Shown: positions 34,229-43,609, numbered from the stretch's first letter. The stretch is DNA of 64,000 nt from Gillisia sp. Hel1_33_143 (GCF_900104765.1 NZ_LT629737.1:2170001-2234000), one strand, 5' to 3'. Notes: generated by a model from the letters alone, not told the origin. A program made the numbers and translations.

Positions 34229-36832
34229 TTAATTTTCTTTTAATTCCTCTTGGTTTCTAAAAACAAGTTGATCATCAAAAGCGTCTAATAAAATAATGCT
34301 ATTTACATGTACGTTCCCGGAAAGGATCTCCTTAGAAAGTTTGTTCAAAACTTCTTTTTGAATCACTCTTTTAACGGGTCTTGCACCAAAATGAGGATCA
34401 TATCCACGTTCAGCAAGAAATTTAATAGCGTCTTCTGTGGCATCCAATAGAATTCCTTGTTTAGACAGCATTTTTTTAATTCCTCTAAGTTGAAGATCTA
34501 CAATTCTTTTAATATCCTTTTTGGTTAAAGGAGTAAACATAACAATATCATCTATTCTATTGATGAATTCTGGTCTCACACTTTGCTTTAATATGGCAAG
34601 CACATCATCTTTAGCAGATTCCATTGCTGTTTGAACATCCTGAATAGCTTCAAATCGTTCTTGAATTATATCAGAACCCATATTACTTGTCATTATAATA
34701 ATGGTATTCTTAAAGTCTGCAAGTCTACCTTTATTGTCTGTAAGTCTACCTTCATCTAATACTTGGAGTAAAATATTAAAGGTATCTGGGTGCGCTTTTT
34801 CGATCTCATCTAGTAGCACGACAGAATAGGGTTTTCTTCTTACCGCTTCTGTTAACTGTCCACCTTCATCATATCCCACATATCCTGGGGGAGCTCCAAC
34901 TAATCTACTAACAGAATGGCGTTCTTGATATTCACTCATATCAATTCTCGTCATAGATGCTTCATCATCAAAAAGATATTCTGCTAAAGCTTTAGCCAAT
35001 TCTGTTTTTCCTACTCCCGTAGTACCTAAAAATAGAAAGGAACCTATAGGTTTTTTTTGATCTTGAAGTCCGGCTCTACTTCTACGCACGGCATCACTAA
35101 CAGCGGTAATGGCTTCTTCCTGCCCAACCACTCGTTTGTGTAGTTCGTCTTCTAATTTTAAAAGCTTTTCTCTATCGCTCTGTAACATCTTAGTTAAAGG
35201 TACTCCTGTCCATTTTGCCACAACTTCAGCAATATCTTCATAGGTAACTTCTTCTTTAATAAGAGTGTGATTTTCATCATTCTCATTATGATCTATTTGC
35301 AGTTTTTCTAACTTTTCTTGAGCTTCTTTGATTTTGCCATATCTTAACTCTGCCACCTTCCCGTAATCTCCGTCGCGCTCTGCTTTCTCAGCTTCCATTT
35401 TAAAATGTTCAATGTCAGATTTTGCAGCTTGAATATTATCTACAACTTCCTTCTCATTTTTCCATTTTGCATTCAGTTCATTTCGATCCTCTTTTAGGTT
35501 AGCTAAGTCTGCACGTAAAGATTTCAGTTTAACTTCATCATCTTCTCGTTTTATAGCTTCAATCTCAATTTCTAATTGGGTCACCTTTCTGTCTAATACA
35601 TCTAACTCTTCCGGCTTAGAATTTATCTCCATTCTAAGCTTCGCTGCAGCTTCATCCATAAGATCTATTGCCTTATCTGGCAAAAATCTATTGGTTATAT
35701 AACGTTGAGAAAGCTCTACGGCACCTATAATAGCTTCATCTTTAATCCTAACTTTGTGGTGAGTTTCATACTTTTCTTTAATACCTCTTAAAATAGAAAT
35801 AGCACTTTCTGTATCTGGCTCATCTACAAGAATTTTCTGAAACCTTCTTTCCAAGGCTTTATCTTTTTCGAAATATTTTTGATATTCATCTAAGGTAGTG
35901 GCTCCTATAGCTCTAAGTTCTCCACGGGCTAAAGCCGGTTTTAAGATATTGGCTGCATCCATAGCGCCTTGTCCGCCACCTGCACCTACCAGTGTGTGTA
36001 TCTCATCTATAAAAAGAACAATATCACCTTCACTACTGGTTACTTCTTTGATAACAGCTTTTAATCTTTCTTCAAATTCCCCTTTATATTTAGCTCCTGC
36101 AATTAGAGCTCCCATATCTAGAGAGTAGATCTGTTTATCTTTTAGGTTCTCCGGAATATCTCCCGAAATAATTCTATGTGCTAATCCTTCTGCAATTGCT
36201 GTTTTACCAACTCCCGGTTCACCAACCAACATAGGATTGTTCTTGGTTCTTCTAGAAAGGATCTGTAAAACACGTCTTATTTCCTCATCTCTACCAATAA
36301 CCGGATCTAATTTGCCTTCCTCAGCCATTTTATTGAGGTTTTTGGCGTATTTATTAAGTGAATTATAAGTGTCTTCAGCACTTTGAGAAGTAACTCTATC
36401 TCCTTTTCTCAACTCATCTATAGCTGCTTTTAAATTCTTTTCTGAAGCTCCCTGATCTTTAAGGATCTGAGCTACCTTACTGTTAGAATTAAATATTGCT
36501 AAAACTAGATGTTCTACTGAGACGTACTCATCATTCATCTTTTTAGCAATACTACTTGCTTCGTTGAGCGTTTTTGAAGCTTCTCTAGAAAGCATGATCT
36601 CTCCTCCAGTAACCTTTGGAAAACTAGTAAGCGTATTATCTAGAATTTGATTGAACAAATTCACATTTATGTTTAATTTTTTTAAAAGGAATGGAGCAAC
36701 ATTTTCGTCTACCATAGTGATAGCCTTAAATATATGCTCATTCTCTATTTGTTGATGTCCCATTTCTTGAGCGAGCTGTTGCGCTTGCTGGATAGCCTCC
36801 TGAGATTTTATGGTGAAATTATTTAGATTCAT
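34229..36832 (-). CDS. clpB: ATP-dependent chaperone ClpB
   Basis: This hexameric AAA+ disaggregase works with DnaK to rescue aggregated proteins. The start at 36832 ([18 protein letters not shown], 867 aa) is the standard ClpB N-terminus; an in-frame ATG 17 codons upstream overlaps a likely promoter. The order is the Clp_N repeats (about 1-145), NBD1 with GEPGVGKT and [15 protein letters not shown], the ClpB-specific coiled-coil middle domain (about 400-540), NBD2 with [12 protein letters not shown] and [13 protein letters not shown], and the C-terminal domain ending in [10 protein letters not shown]. No frame breaks are visible. The gene is convergent with the csbD-like stress gene. Confidence 0.97.
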   Translation of the reverse strand: MNLNNFTIKSQEAIQQAQQLAQEMGHQQIENEHIFKAITMVDENVAPFLLKKLNINVNLFNQILDNTLTSFPKVTGGEIMLSREASKTLNEASSIAKKMNDEYVSVEHLVLAIFNSNSKVAQILKDQGASEKNLKAAIDELRKGDRVTSQSAEDTYNSLNKYAKNLNKMAEEGKLDPVIGRDEEIRRVLQILSRRTKNNPMLVGEPGVGKTAIAEGLAHRIISGDIPENLKDKQIYSLDMGALIAGAKYKGEFEERLKAVIKEVTSSEGDIVLFIDEIHTLVGAGGGQGAMDAANILKPALARGELRAIGATTLDEYQKYFEKDKALERRFQKILVDEPDTESAISILRGIKEKYETHHKVRIKDEAIIGAVELSQRYITNRFLPDKAIDLMDEAAAKLRMEINSKPEELDVLDRKVTQLEIEIEAIKREDDEVKLKSLRADLANLKEDRNELNAKWKNEKEVVDNIQAAKSDIEHFKMEAEKAERDGDYGKVAELRYGKIKEAQEKLEKLQIDHNENDENHTLIKEEVTYEDIAEVVAKWTGVPLTKMLQSDREKLLKLEDELHKRVVGQEEAITAVSDAVRRSRAGLQDQKKPIGSFLFLGTTGVGKTELAKALAEYLFDDEASMTRIDMSEYQERHSVSRLVGAPPGYVGYDEGGQLTEAVRRKPYSVVLLDEIEKAHPDTFNILLQVLDEGRLTDNKGRLADFKNTIIIMTSNMGSDIIQERFEAIQDVQTAMESAKDDVLAILKQSVRPEFINRIDDIVMFTPLTKKDIKRIVDLQLRGIKKMLSKQGILLDATEDAIKFLAERGYDPHFGARPVKRVIQKEVLNKLSKEILSGNVHVNSIILLDAFDDQLVFRNQEELKEN

Positions 36833-36863
36833 TACTGTAAATTTTGAGTTCAATATAAATAAG

Positions 36864-36894
36864 CAAACTGCGAGCCACTGCAATAAATTGTCAA
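36864..36894 (-). promoter_or_regulatory. Possible promoter of clpB (TTG-N20-GCAGTTTG)
   Basis: On the minus strand a TTG (36892-36894) is followed after 20 nt by GCAGTTTG (36864-36871), which keeps the TTTG half of the -7 box. It predicts a leader of about 26 nt for the ATG at 36832. The missing TA makes this tentative. Confidence 0.4.
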
Positions 36895-37068
36895 AAAGTC
36901 AGTTAATTTAAAAGATTTAGTGACAATATGTCCTGTATTAGCTATTCTATTTATAAATTTACTTTTTTAAAAACCAAAGTTGGCAACTTGTTATAGAAAC
37001 TTTAGTATTTCTATTGGAATAGGTTTTTAAATGAAAATGTATTTTTACCTTCTAAAAATTTACACATC

Positions 37069-37464
37069 ATGGGAATATTTGATAAGATCTTTAAGAGCGA
37101 TAATGAAGAAAAGAATGTTGAGAAAAAACAAATTTCATGGATTGAGATAAAGCAAATGGAAATGTTAGACGAAATTGTGGAGGCAAGTAAACATCACCCA
37201 GTTGCAATATTAAAACACTCTACCAGCTGTGGAATTAGTAGGATGGTCCTACGTCAATTTGAAGCAACTTATGATATAAGAGAAGAAGATATGAAATTGT
37301 ATTTTCTTGACCTTTTAAGTTATAGAGAGATCTCCAATAAAATTGCTTCTAGATTTAATGTGCCTCACCAAAGTCCGCAACTCATTGTTTTAAGTGAAGG
37401 AAAGGTTATTTACGATGCTTCTCATAGTGAGATCTCTGCAGATAAACTTAAGTCTATTGCGTAA
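37069..37464 (+). CDS. ytxJ: Bacillithiol system redox-active protein YtxJ
   Basis: The 131-aa monothiol bacilliredoxin-like protein has a thioredoxin fold. The active-site segment is HSTSCGISRMVLRQFE (about 46-61) with one Cys and Ser in place of the second Cys, as in YtxJ. Further family marks are FLDLLSYREISNKIASRFNVPHQSPQ with the cis-Pro region and LIVLSEGKVIYDASHSEIS. It probably reverses bacillithiolation or reacts with bacillithiol mixed disulfides in the cytoplasm. bshB1 at 52300 shows that the cell makes bacillithiol. A 52-aa disordered ORF follows at 24 bp. Confidence 0.92.
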   Translation: MGIFDKIFKSDNEEKNVEKKQISWIEIKQMEMLDEIVEASKHHPVAILKHSTSCGISRMVLRQFEATYDIREEDMKLYFLDLLSYREISNKIASRFNVPHQSPQLIVLSEGKVIYDASHSEISADKLKSIA

Positions 37465-37487
37465 TAGTTTTTAAAGCATCATTAATT

Positions 37488-37646
37488 ATGGATGAGAAGC
37501 CGAGTCAAAATAAAGGAGAAGAAAAAGAAGGGAAGGATCAAGATCGTAACCCTAAGAATTCTGGGAGAAATAAGATAAGTAAAGAGTCTCAAGAGTCGGA
37601 GCGAACAGATCAAAATACTTCTCCGCAAGATGATCAAATAGGTTAA
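37488..37646 (+). CDS. Putative 52-aa disordered hydrophilic protein
   Basis: An ORF runs from ATG 37488 to TAA 37644-37646. Its product (MDEKPSQNKGEEKEGKDQDR at the start, SPQDDQIG at the end) has almost no hydrophobic residues and is rich in Glu, Lys, Asp, Gln and Asn. It sits 24 bp after ytxJ and before a strong terminator, which supports its being in the ytxJ transcript. It resembles small stress-type disordered proteins in composition only. Coding status is plausible, not certain. Confidence 0.5.
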   Translation: MDEKPSQNKGEEKEGKDQDRNPKNSGRNKISKESQESERTDQNTSPQDDQIG

Positions 37647-37682
37647 TTCATTAGAATTGAAACCATGCATAATTTTATAAAT

Positions 37683-37719
37683 AAAAAAGTCCGATCTAAA
37701 TTTTAGATCGGACTTTTTT
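37683..37719. terminator. Bidirectional terminator before fahA
   Basis: Arms AAAAAAGTCCGATCTAAA and TTTAGATCGGACTTTTTT are complementary around a single central base. It serves the ytxJ side (+) and fahA (-). Confidence 0.93.
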
Positions 37720-37737
37720 ATTTGTGATAGCTTTTAA

Positions 37738-39027
37738 CTATTTCTTTTTAGGCTCGTATACCGGTAATAATTTAGTGCTCACTTCTCCAAATCCAATTCT
37801 TCTGGTTTTGTTCTCACAATATCCTCTAAGAATTACCGTATCATTATCTTCTATAAATTTTCTTTCGGAACCATCGTTGAGTTTTACTGGTTTCTCACCT
37901 CTCCAGGAAAGCTCTAACATAGATCCAAAAGTATCTGGAGTTGGTCCTGAGATCGTTCCAGATCCCATCATGTCTCCAGAGTTTACAGGACAACCATTAA
38001 TGGTGTGGTGTGCAAGTTGCTGACTCATATTCCAATACATGTATTTGAAATTTGAATTTGTGATCACCGTTTCTTCCTTATCCTCAGGTTTTATGGCTAC
38101 TTGTAATTTAATATCAAAACTCTTTTTACCCTCAAATTGTAAATATGGTAAAAGTTCTTTTTCAGGTTCTGGACCTTTAGTTCTAAAAGGCTCTAAAGCA
38201 TCTAAAGTAACTATCCATGGTGAAACAGAAGAAGCAAAGTTCTTAGCCAAGAATGGTCCTAGAGGTACATATTCCCACTTTTGAATATCTCTGGCACTCC
38301 AATCATTAAATAATACCAATCCAAAAATATAATCTTCGGCATCCTCAATAGGAATAGGTTCTCCTAATAAATTGGCATCTGTAGTAATGAATGCCATTTC
38401 CAATTCAAAATCTATAAGTCTGGATGGCCCAAATACAGGTTCTGTAGCTCCATTAGGCAATTTTTGTCCTTGTGGCCTATGTACAGGAATCCCACTTGGA
38501 ATAATGGAGGAACTTCTTCCATGATAACCCACAGGAATGTGTAGCCAATTTGGTAATAATGCATTCTCAGGATCACGGAACATTGTTCCTACATTGGTAG
38601 CATGCTCTTTACTAGAATAAAAATCTGTATAATCTCCTACCTGCACCGGTAATTGCATTTCAATTTCATCTAGGGTGAAAAGCACGATATTTCGATGATC
38701 TTGATTGTTCTTTAATTTCGAATTCTTTTCATCAAAAACTTCGGCAATTCTATTTCTAACCAGTCTCCATGTTTTCTTTCCATCAGAAATAAAATCGTTT
38801 AGCGTGTCTTGTAAAAAGATATCATCAGTTAATGGTATATCCTCAAAATACCCCAGTTGGTGAAGTGCACCCAGATCTATGGCGTAATCTCCAATTCGGG
38901 TTCCTATGGTCACAATATCATCTCTTGTCAAAAATACTCCAAAAGGTATATTTTGAATAGGAAAATCTGTGTCTTTAGGGGTGTCCAGCCACGTTTTTCT
39001 GTTAGGGTCATTTGCTGTAATTGGCAT
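37738..39027 (-). CDS. fahA: Fumarylacetoacetase
   Basis: This enzyme splits fumarylacetoacetate into fumarate and acetoacetate, the last step of tyrosine/phenylalanine degradation through homogentisate. The 429-aa length fits the FahA family. The N-terminal SH3-like domain (FPIQNIPFGVFLTRDD, about 22-37) is followed by the C-terminal beta-roll with the metal and active-site motifs YTDFYSSKEHATNVGTMFR (about 137-155), PVGYHGRSSSI, RLIDFELEMAFI (acidic ligands), LFNDWSARDIQKWEY and LAKNFASSVSPW. All key residues are present. hmgA and hppD are not in the window. Divergent from glyA, with a well-formed -7 box. Confidence 0.96.
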   Translation of the reverse strand: MPITANDPNRKTWLDTPKDTDFPIQNIPFGVFLTRDDIVTIGTRIGDYAIDLGALHQLGYFEDIPLTDDIFLQDTLNDFISDGKKTWRLVRNRIAEVFDEKNSKLKNNQDHRNIVLFTLDEIEMQLPVQVGDYTDFYSSKEHATNVGTMFRDPENALLPNWLHIPVGYHGRSSSIIPSGIPVHRPQGQKLPNGATEPVFGPSRLIDFELEMAFITTDANLLGEPIPIEDAEDYIFGLVLFNDWSARDIQKWEYVPLGPFLAKNFASSVSPWIVTLDALEPFRTKGPEPEKELLPYLQFEGKKSFDIKLQVAIKPEDKEETVITNSNFKYMYWNMSQQLAHHTINGCPVNSGDMMGSGTISGPTPDTFGSMLELSWRGEKPVKLNDGSERKFIEDNDTVILRGYCENKTRRIGFGEVSTKLLPVYEPKKK

Positions 39028-39061
39028 ATTTCTTTGGTTTTATTCTTAAATCTATTGATTT

Positions 39062-39069
39062 CAAATATA
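39062..39069 (-). promoter_or_regulatory. Putative -7 box (TATATTTG) of fahA
   Basis: The minus strand reads TATATTTG 34 nt before the fahA ATG. The triplet 20 nt upstream is TTC instead of TTG, so the -33 element is near consensus. Confidence 0.5.
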
Positions 39070-39101
39070 TTATTTTCCCTTCATTAACCGAATGTTATTC
39101 T

Positions 39102-39109
39102 TACTTTTG
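39102..39109 (+). promoter_or_regulatory. Putative -7 box (TACTTTTG) of glyA
   Basis: TACTTTTG matches TAnnTTTG and lies 26 nt before the glyA ATG. No TTG is found at the -33 distance. It is back-to-back with the fahA -7 box. Confidence 0.45.
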
Positions 39110-39135
39110 AGGAATATTTAACGTAAAAAATTAAT

Positions 39136-40410
39136 ATGCAACGAGATACGGAAATTTTTGATTTGATAGAAGCGGAAAAAACCCGTCAAACCAATGGTTT
39201 AGAATTAATTGCGAGTGAAAATTTTGTAAGTGAACAAGTACTGGAAGCAGCCGGATCTGTACTTACAAATAAATATGCTGAAGGATATCCTGGAAAGAGA
39301 TATTATGGAGGTTGTGAGATTGTAGATGAAGTAGAGCTTTTAGCTATTTCTCGCTTAAAGGAATTATTTAATGCAGAATATGCTAACGTGCAACCACACT
39401 CAGGATCACAAGCAAATACAGCAGTTTTTCATGCTTGCTTAAAGCCTGGAGATAAATTTTTAGGTTTTGATCTTTCTCATGGAGGTCACCTTACTCATGG
39501 TTCTCCTGTTAATTTCTCAGGAAGATTGTATGAGCCGGTATTTTACGGTGTAGATGAAAAAACAGGATTAATAGATTACGACAAAGTTGAAGAAATTGCG
39601 CTCAAAGAAAAGCCGAAACTAATTATTGCAGGGGCTTCAGCATATTCTAGAGAGATAGATTATAAAAGATTTAGAGAAATAGCAGACAGCGTTGGGGCAA
39701 TTCTTTTTGCAGACATTGCACATCCTGCAGGGTTAATAGCTAAAGGATTATTAGAAGATCCATTACCATATTGCCATGTGGTAACTTCAACAACACATAA
39801 AACTTTACGCGGGCCTCGTGGTGGAATTATCATGATGGGGAAAGATTTTGACAATCCATTTGGAGAAAAATTAAAAAATGGAAACTTAAAGAAAATGTCT
39901 GCTATGTTAGATAGTGGTGTTTTTCCAGGAAACCAAGGTGGACCTTTAGAACATATTATAGCAGCTAAAGCTGTAGCTTTTGGAGAGGCACTTACAGATG
40001 AATTCTTATATTATATGGTGCAGGTTAAGAAAAATGCAAAAGCATTGGCCCAAGCCTTTATGGATAAAGATTACAATGTTATATCTGGAGGAACAGATAA
40101 CCATATGATGCTAATAGATCTTAGAAATAAGAATATTAATGGAAAACAGGCAGAGGAAGCACTTGGAAAAGCTGAAATTACGGTGAATAAGAATATGGTT
40201 CCTTTTGATGATAAATCTCCATTTGTAACTTCAGGAATTAGAATAGGTACTCCGGCAATCACCACAAGATGCTTAAAAGAAGGAGATATGGCTCAAATTG
40301 TATCATTTATAGATACGGTAATATCAAATTTTGAAAACGAAGAGAAACTAGAGGAAGTTAAGGAAGAGGTAGTCGCTTTAATGAAGGATAAACCACTTTT
40401 TAATTTCTAG
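39136..40410 (+). CDS. glyA: Serine hydroxymethyltransferase
   Basis: This PLP enzyme interconverts serine and glycine with tetrahydrofolate and supplies one-carbon units. The 424-aa protein has the N-terminal [20 protein letters not shown] (about 22-41), [18 protein letters not shown], the PLP-contact [13 protein letters not shown] and the Schiff-base lysine in [16 protein letters not shown]. The C-terminal part ([11 protein letters not shown]) is as expected. It appears monocistronic, with its own promoter and terminator. Confidence 0.97.
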   Translation: MQRDTEIFDLIEAEKTRQTNGLELIASENFVSEQVLEAAGSVLTNKYAEGYPGKRYYGGCEIVDEVELLAISRLKELFNAEYANVQPHSGSQANTAVFHACLKPGDKFLGFDLSHGGHLTHGSPVNFSGRLYEPVFYGVDEKTGLIDYDKVEEIALKEKPKLIIAGASAYSREIDYKRFREIADSVGAILFADIAHPAGLIAKGLLEDPLPYCHVVTSTTHKTLRGPRGGIIMMGKDFDNPFGEKLKNGNLKKMSAMLDSGVFPGNQGGPLEHIIAAKAVAFGEALTDEFLYYMVQVKKNAKALAQAFMDKDYNVISGGTDNHMMLIDLRNKNINGKQAEEALGKAEITVNKNMVPFDDKSPFVTSGIRIGTPAITTRCLKEGDMAQIVSFIDTVISNFENEEKLEEVKEEVVALMKDKPLFNF

Positions 40411-40430
40411 ATACCAATAAAATTTTATTT

Positions 40431-40463
40431 AAAAAGGCTAATTGTAAATCAATTAGCCTTTTT
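40431..40463 (+). terminator. Terminator after glyA
   Basis: Arms AAAAAGGCTAATTG and CAATTAGCCTTTTT flank a 5-nt loop, followed by more T; it starts about 20 bp after the glyA stop. Confidence 0.92.
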
Positions 40464-40578
40464 TGATGATTGTGATGTGTTCTTATTAAGCGCTTGAATT
40501 GAAATAATTGGAATAGCTATTGTATAAGGAATATCGTTCTTTAAGGTTAAAATAAAATACAATAGAAAAATTGTAAAG

Positions 40579-40586
40579 TAACTTTG
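40579..40586 (+). promoter_or_regulatory. Putative -7 box (TAACTTTG) of the thioredoxin-apbE operon
   Basis: TAACTTTG matches TAnnTTTG about 58 nt before the thioredoxin ATG. A second match, TAAATTTG, is at 40630-40637, too close to the start unless the mRNA is nearly leaderless. Neither has a TTG at the -33 distance. Confidence 0.4.
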
Positions 40587-40644
40587 GTAAAAGAGACTGT
40601 AAAGAACTTCTATAACATGTATCAATAATTAAATTTGAAGAAAT

Positions 40645-41085
40645 ATGAGAAAGTATGTAATTTTTTGTCTTTTGCTTATGGGAACTACCTTCAGTATAAA
40701 TGCTCAAGAGTGGCAATTAGATCTTAAAACTGCAGAAGAGACTGCATCAAAAGATCATAAAAATATCATTTTAGTTTTTCAGGGTTCAGATTGGTGTGCA
40801 CCATGTATGAAACTTGAAAAGCAAGTTTGGAGTACTGATGAATTTAAGGCATATGCAAAATCCAATTTTGTAATGTTGAAAGCAGATTTTCCTAAGAGAA
40901 AGAAAAATGCACTTTCTGAAGCGCAACAAGCTAAGAACGATAAACTTGCACAAAAATATAATTCAGAAGGGTATTTTCCGTTAGTAGTTATACTGAATGA
41001 AAATGGAAAAGTTCTGGGTAAAACAGGGTATAAGAATATAACGCCTTCAGAATACATCAAACATTTGAATTCTTTTAAAGGATAG
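40645..41085 (+). CDS. Periplasmic thioredoxin-family protein
   Basis: The 146-aa protein has a signal peptide (MRKYVIFCLLLMGTTFSINA, cleavage near 20) and a thioredoxin fold of the DUF255/Thioredoxin_7 type. The redox motif is DWCAPC (Cys51, Cys54), preceded by NIILVFQGS and followed by MKLEKQVW. The long insertion with PKRKKNALSEAQQAKN and the cis-Pro region YFPLVVIL are typical of this subgroup. It is the first gene of a four-gene operon with ApbE, DUF4266 and DUF3570 proteins. Its likely role is keeping cysteines of an exported partner reduced; the two cysteines of the DUF4266 lipoprotein are an obvious candidate (inference). Confidence 0.9.
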   Translation: MRKYVIFCLLLMGTTFSINAQEWQLDLKTAEETASKDHKNIILVFQGSDWCAPCMKLEKQVWSTDEFKAYAKSNFVMLKADFPKRKKNALSEAQQAKNDKLAQKYNSEGYFPLVVILNENGKVLGKTGYKNITPSEYIKHLNSFKG

Positions 41086-41090
41086 TTCTT

Positions 41091-42074
41091 TTGAGAAAAT
41101 TAATTACCATAACGTTTGTGCTTTGTATTGCTATAAGTACTAATGCTCAAAACATTCAGAAGCGTACCTTAAAACTTATGGGTAGTAGGTTTGATATTAC
41201 GGTGGTGGCTGAAGATTCTACTAAAGCTGTTTTTTATATTGATCTTGCAATAGAGGAAATGACGCGAATAGAAAAGCTTATATCTTCTTGGGATCCAAAT
41301 TCTCAAACTTCAGAGATCAATAGGAGTTCTGGAATAAAACCAGTAAAAGTTGATAAAGAGCTTTTTGATCTTATAGCGAGATCAATTGCAATCTCTAAAC
41401 TCACAGATGGTGCTTTTGATATAAGTTACGCTTCTATGGATAAGATCTGGAAGTTTGACGGTTCTATGAAAACAATGCCTTCAGAAGCAGATATTAAGGC
41501 TTCTGTTTCTAAGGTTGGATACCAGAATATAATTTTAGATAAAGAAAACACTACGGTTTTTCTAAAAATCCCTGAAAGCAAGATAGGGTTTGGAGCTATA
41601 GGCAAAGGTTACGCTGCAGATAAGGCAAAAGCGCTGTTGATGTCTAAAGGTGTTTCTGCCGGTATTATTAATGCAAGTGGAGATATGAATACCTGGGGAA
41701 AACAACCAAATGGAGATGAATGGAAGGTTGCAATTACAAATCCGTTAAATAAAAATAAAGCGTTCGCATTGTTACCAATTAATGAAGGTGCAGTTGTAAC
41801 TTCTGGTAATTATGAAAAGTATGTGAATTTTAATGGAAAGCAATATACGCACATCATAGATCCAAGAACTGGATATCCTTCCACCGGAATTATTAGTGCT
41901 ACGGTGTTTGCTCCTAAAGCGGAATTGGCAGATGCTTTGGCAACGTCTGTATTTGTGATGGGGAAAGAAGTTGGTTTAAATAGGATCAATCAATTACCTC
42001 AAATAGAATGTATCATAATTGATGATAAAGGAAATATATTTACTTCAGAAAATATTAAAATAGATAAAAAATGA
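41091..42074 (+). CDS. apbE: Exported FAD:protein FMN transferase (ApbE family)
   Basis: The enzyme transfers FMN from FAD to a Thr of an exported protein with Mg. The 327-aa product starts at a TTG (41091) with AAAGGA upstream, and has a signal peptide (RKLITITFVLCIAISTNAQ). Family motifs are LMGSRFDITV (about 29-38), LISSWDPNSQTSEINR, DGAFDISYASMDKIWKF, GFGAIGKGYAADKAKALL, the glycine-rich NASGDMNTWG and the metal region THIIDPRTGYPS. The lipobox seen in many ApbE proteins is absent. It lies 5 bp after the thioredoxin gene and overlaps the next gene by 4 bp. No standard flavin acceptor (RnfG/NqrC/FMN-bind) is near, so the target is unknown. Confidence 0.93.
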   Translation: MRKLITITFVLCIAISTNAQNIQKRTLKLMGSRFDITVVAEDSTKAVFYIDLAIEEMTRIEKLISSWDPNSQTSEINRSSGIKPVKVDKELFDLIARSIAISKLTDGAFDISYASMDKIWKFDGSMKTMPSEADIKASVSKVGYQNIILDKENTTVFLKIPESKIGFGAIGKGYAADKAKALLMSKGVSAGIINASGDMNTWGKQPNGDEWKVAITNPLNKNKAFALLPINEGAVVTSGNYEKYVNFNGKQYTHIIDPRTGYPSTGIISATVFAPKAELADALATSVFVMGKEVGLNRINQLPQIECIIIDDKGNIFTSENIKIDKK

Positions 42075-42283
42075 TCAAGAGAATTTTATTCTGTTGTTTG
42101 ATTGCGGGCTACTTTAGCTCCTGTACTGCGGTTAAGGAGTATGAAAAGGTAAAAATCAACGATCCAGACATGGTATTATCAACTAAAGGCGTTGATAGAT
42201 TTGAAACAAATTTCCAGGCGTATAGAGAAGCTGCGGCAGGAGCTAATGGCGGAAAGACCGGTGGTGGTTGTGGTTGTAATTAA
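42071..42283 (+). CDS. DUF4266 small lipoprotein with C-terminal CxC
   Basis: This 70-aa protein consists of a lipoprotein signal (ILFCCLIAGYFSSC, Cys18), a central helix-like segment (VDRFETNFQAYREAAAG, about 41-57) and a glycine-rich C-terminus GGKTGGGCGCN with Cys67 and Cys69. This matches DUF4266. The mature protein is only about 50 residues, so it may act as a carrier or metal/flavin/thiol site rather than an enzyme. The start codon overlaps the apbE stop by 4 bp (ATGA), so translation is coupled. Thr63 in the tail is a possible flavinylation site; the SGAT-type consensus of known acceptors is absent, so this is speculation. Confidence 0.88.
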   Translation: MIKRILFCCLIAGYFSSCTAVKEYEKVKINDPDMVLSTKGVDRFETNFQAYREAAAGANGGKTGGGCGCN

Positions 42284-42292
42284 AATTTTAAA

Positions 42293-43609
42293 ATGAAAAA
42301 TAATTTATTGATAGGTTTGTTCGTGATCTCTTCTTCAATTGCTTTTGCACAAGATGGTGATTCTACAAAAACTTATAAGAAGAGAGTATTAGAGAATACA
42401 GAAGTAGATTTTTTAGCCAGTTATTATACGCAGGAAGGTGATAATGCTGCTGTAAGTGGTGGTATAGGTACAGAGCATCTTACCAATGTTACTCCCACTG
42501 TTGTGGTTTCTATACCTTTAAATGCAGATGATGTATTAACTATAGATGGAGAGGTATCTGCTTATACTTCGGCCTCGTCTAGCAATGTTAATCCATTTGA
42601 TGGAGATCAGGCTGCAGATCCATTTGTGGCATCTACGGGAGCATCTTCTAGCGATACCTGGACAAATCTTACAGGAACCTTCACCCATAACTCAGATGAT
42701 AGGAATGATATTTGGAGTGCTAAATTAGCGGTTTCTACAGAATATGATTATTTCTCACTAGGTTTAGGTGGAAGTTATACAAAGCTTTTTAATGAGAAGA
42801 ATACAGAAGTTAGTGTTACTGCTAATGTCTATTTAGACAATTGGAAAACTATTTACCCCTATGAACTTAGACCTTTTGAAGATGGAGGTAGAGGCTTAAC
42901 CGACGGACTTTTTAGAAGATATACAATTACAGGAAATCAAAATTATAATCCAGATTTTGTTGCTTTAGATGGAACTTCAAGAAATTCATATTCTGTAGGA
43001 ATTGGGTTCTCTCAAATACTTTCCGAAAGATTTCAGGGTTCTTTGGCTTTAGATTTTGTTCAACAAGAAGGGCTCCTTTCTACACCTTTCCAAAGAGTAT
43101 ATTTTAAAGATGTGGAAGATTCATTTATAGAGAATTTTCAATTAGCAGATGATATTGAAAGATTACCAGACACTAGATTTAAGGTTGCAGTAGGAGGTAG
43201 GTTAAATTATTATTTAAATGAGACCTTTGTAGTTAGAACTTATTATAGATACTACACAGACGATTGGGGAATTAGATCCAACACCGCAAGTATTGAAGTA
43301 CCTATTAAAATAGCTCAAAAATTCACGCTCTATCCATCTTATAGATATTATGATCAAACTGCGGCAGATTATTTTGCTCCTTATGAAGAGCATGTGTCCA
43401 CAGATGAGTTCTATTCTTCAGATTATGATTTGTCTGAATTCAGTGCAAACCAATATGGATTTGGAGTGACTTATACTGATATTTTTACACAATTTCATCT
43501 TTGGCAATTTGGGTTAAAAAGTATAGATCTGAAATATCACTATTACGAAAGAAATACCGGATTGCAAGCAAACATCATAGCAGCAGGAATTAAATTTGTT
43601 CTAGACTAA
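42293..43609 (+). CDS. DUF3570 outer-membrane beta-barrel protein
   Basis: This is a 438-aa protein with a signal peptide (MKNNLLIGLFVISSSIAFAQ). The rest alternates aromatic and polar residues with many short strand-like stretches (YFSLGLGGSYTKLF, FVVRTYYRYYTDDWG, FTLYPSYRYYDQT, DLKYHYYERN) and ends AAGIKFVLD. This fits a beta-barrel of the DUF3570 family of unknown function. Early loops contain an odd Ser/Ala/Asp-rich stretch (about 95-130). It is nine bases after the DUF4266 gene and ends the operon, with a terminator 22 bp on. It may form the outer-membrane partner of the small lipoprotein. Confidence 0.9.
   Translation: MKNNLLIGLFVISSSIAFAQDGDSTKTYKKRVLENTEVDFLASYYTQEGDNAAVSGGIGTEHLTNVTPTVVVSIPLNADDVLTIDGEVSAYTSASSSNVNPFDGDQAADPFVASTGASSSDTWTNLTGTFTHNSDDRNDIWSAKLAVSTEYDYFSLGLGGSYTKLFNEKNTEVSVTANVYLDNWKTIYPYELRPFEDGGRGLTDGLFRRYTITGNQNYNPDFVALDGTSRNSYSVGIGFSQILSERFQGSLALDFVQQEGLLSTPFQRVYFKDVEDSFIENFQLADDIERLPDTRFKVAVGGRLNYYLNETFVVRTYYRYYTDDWGIRSNTASIEVPIKIAQKFTLYPSYRYYDQTAADYFAPYEEHVSTDEFYSSDYDLSEFSANQYGFGVTYTDIFTQFHLWQFGLKSIDLKYHYYERNTGLQANIIAAGIKFVLD

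Noticed and set aside
34229-36128. Antisense ORF of 76 codons within clpB (35898-36128)
   Set aside because: It is a mirror of the conserved AAA+ coding frame with a composition typical of antisense frames.
36833-36883. Upstream ATG extension of ClpB
   Set aside because: The ATG at 36832 gives the standard ClpB N-terminus, and the extension runs through a likely promoter.
38857-39087. Plus-strand ORF of 76 codons across the fahA start
   Set aside because: It is antisense to the fahA N-terminus and runs over both predicted fahA and glyA promoter elements.
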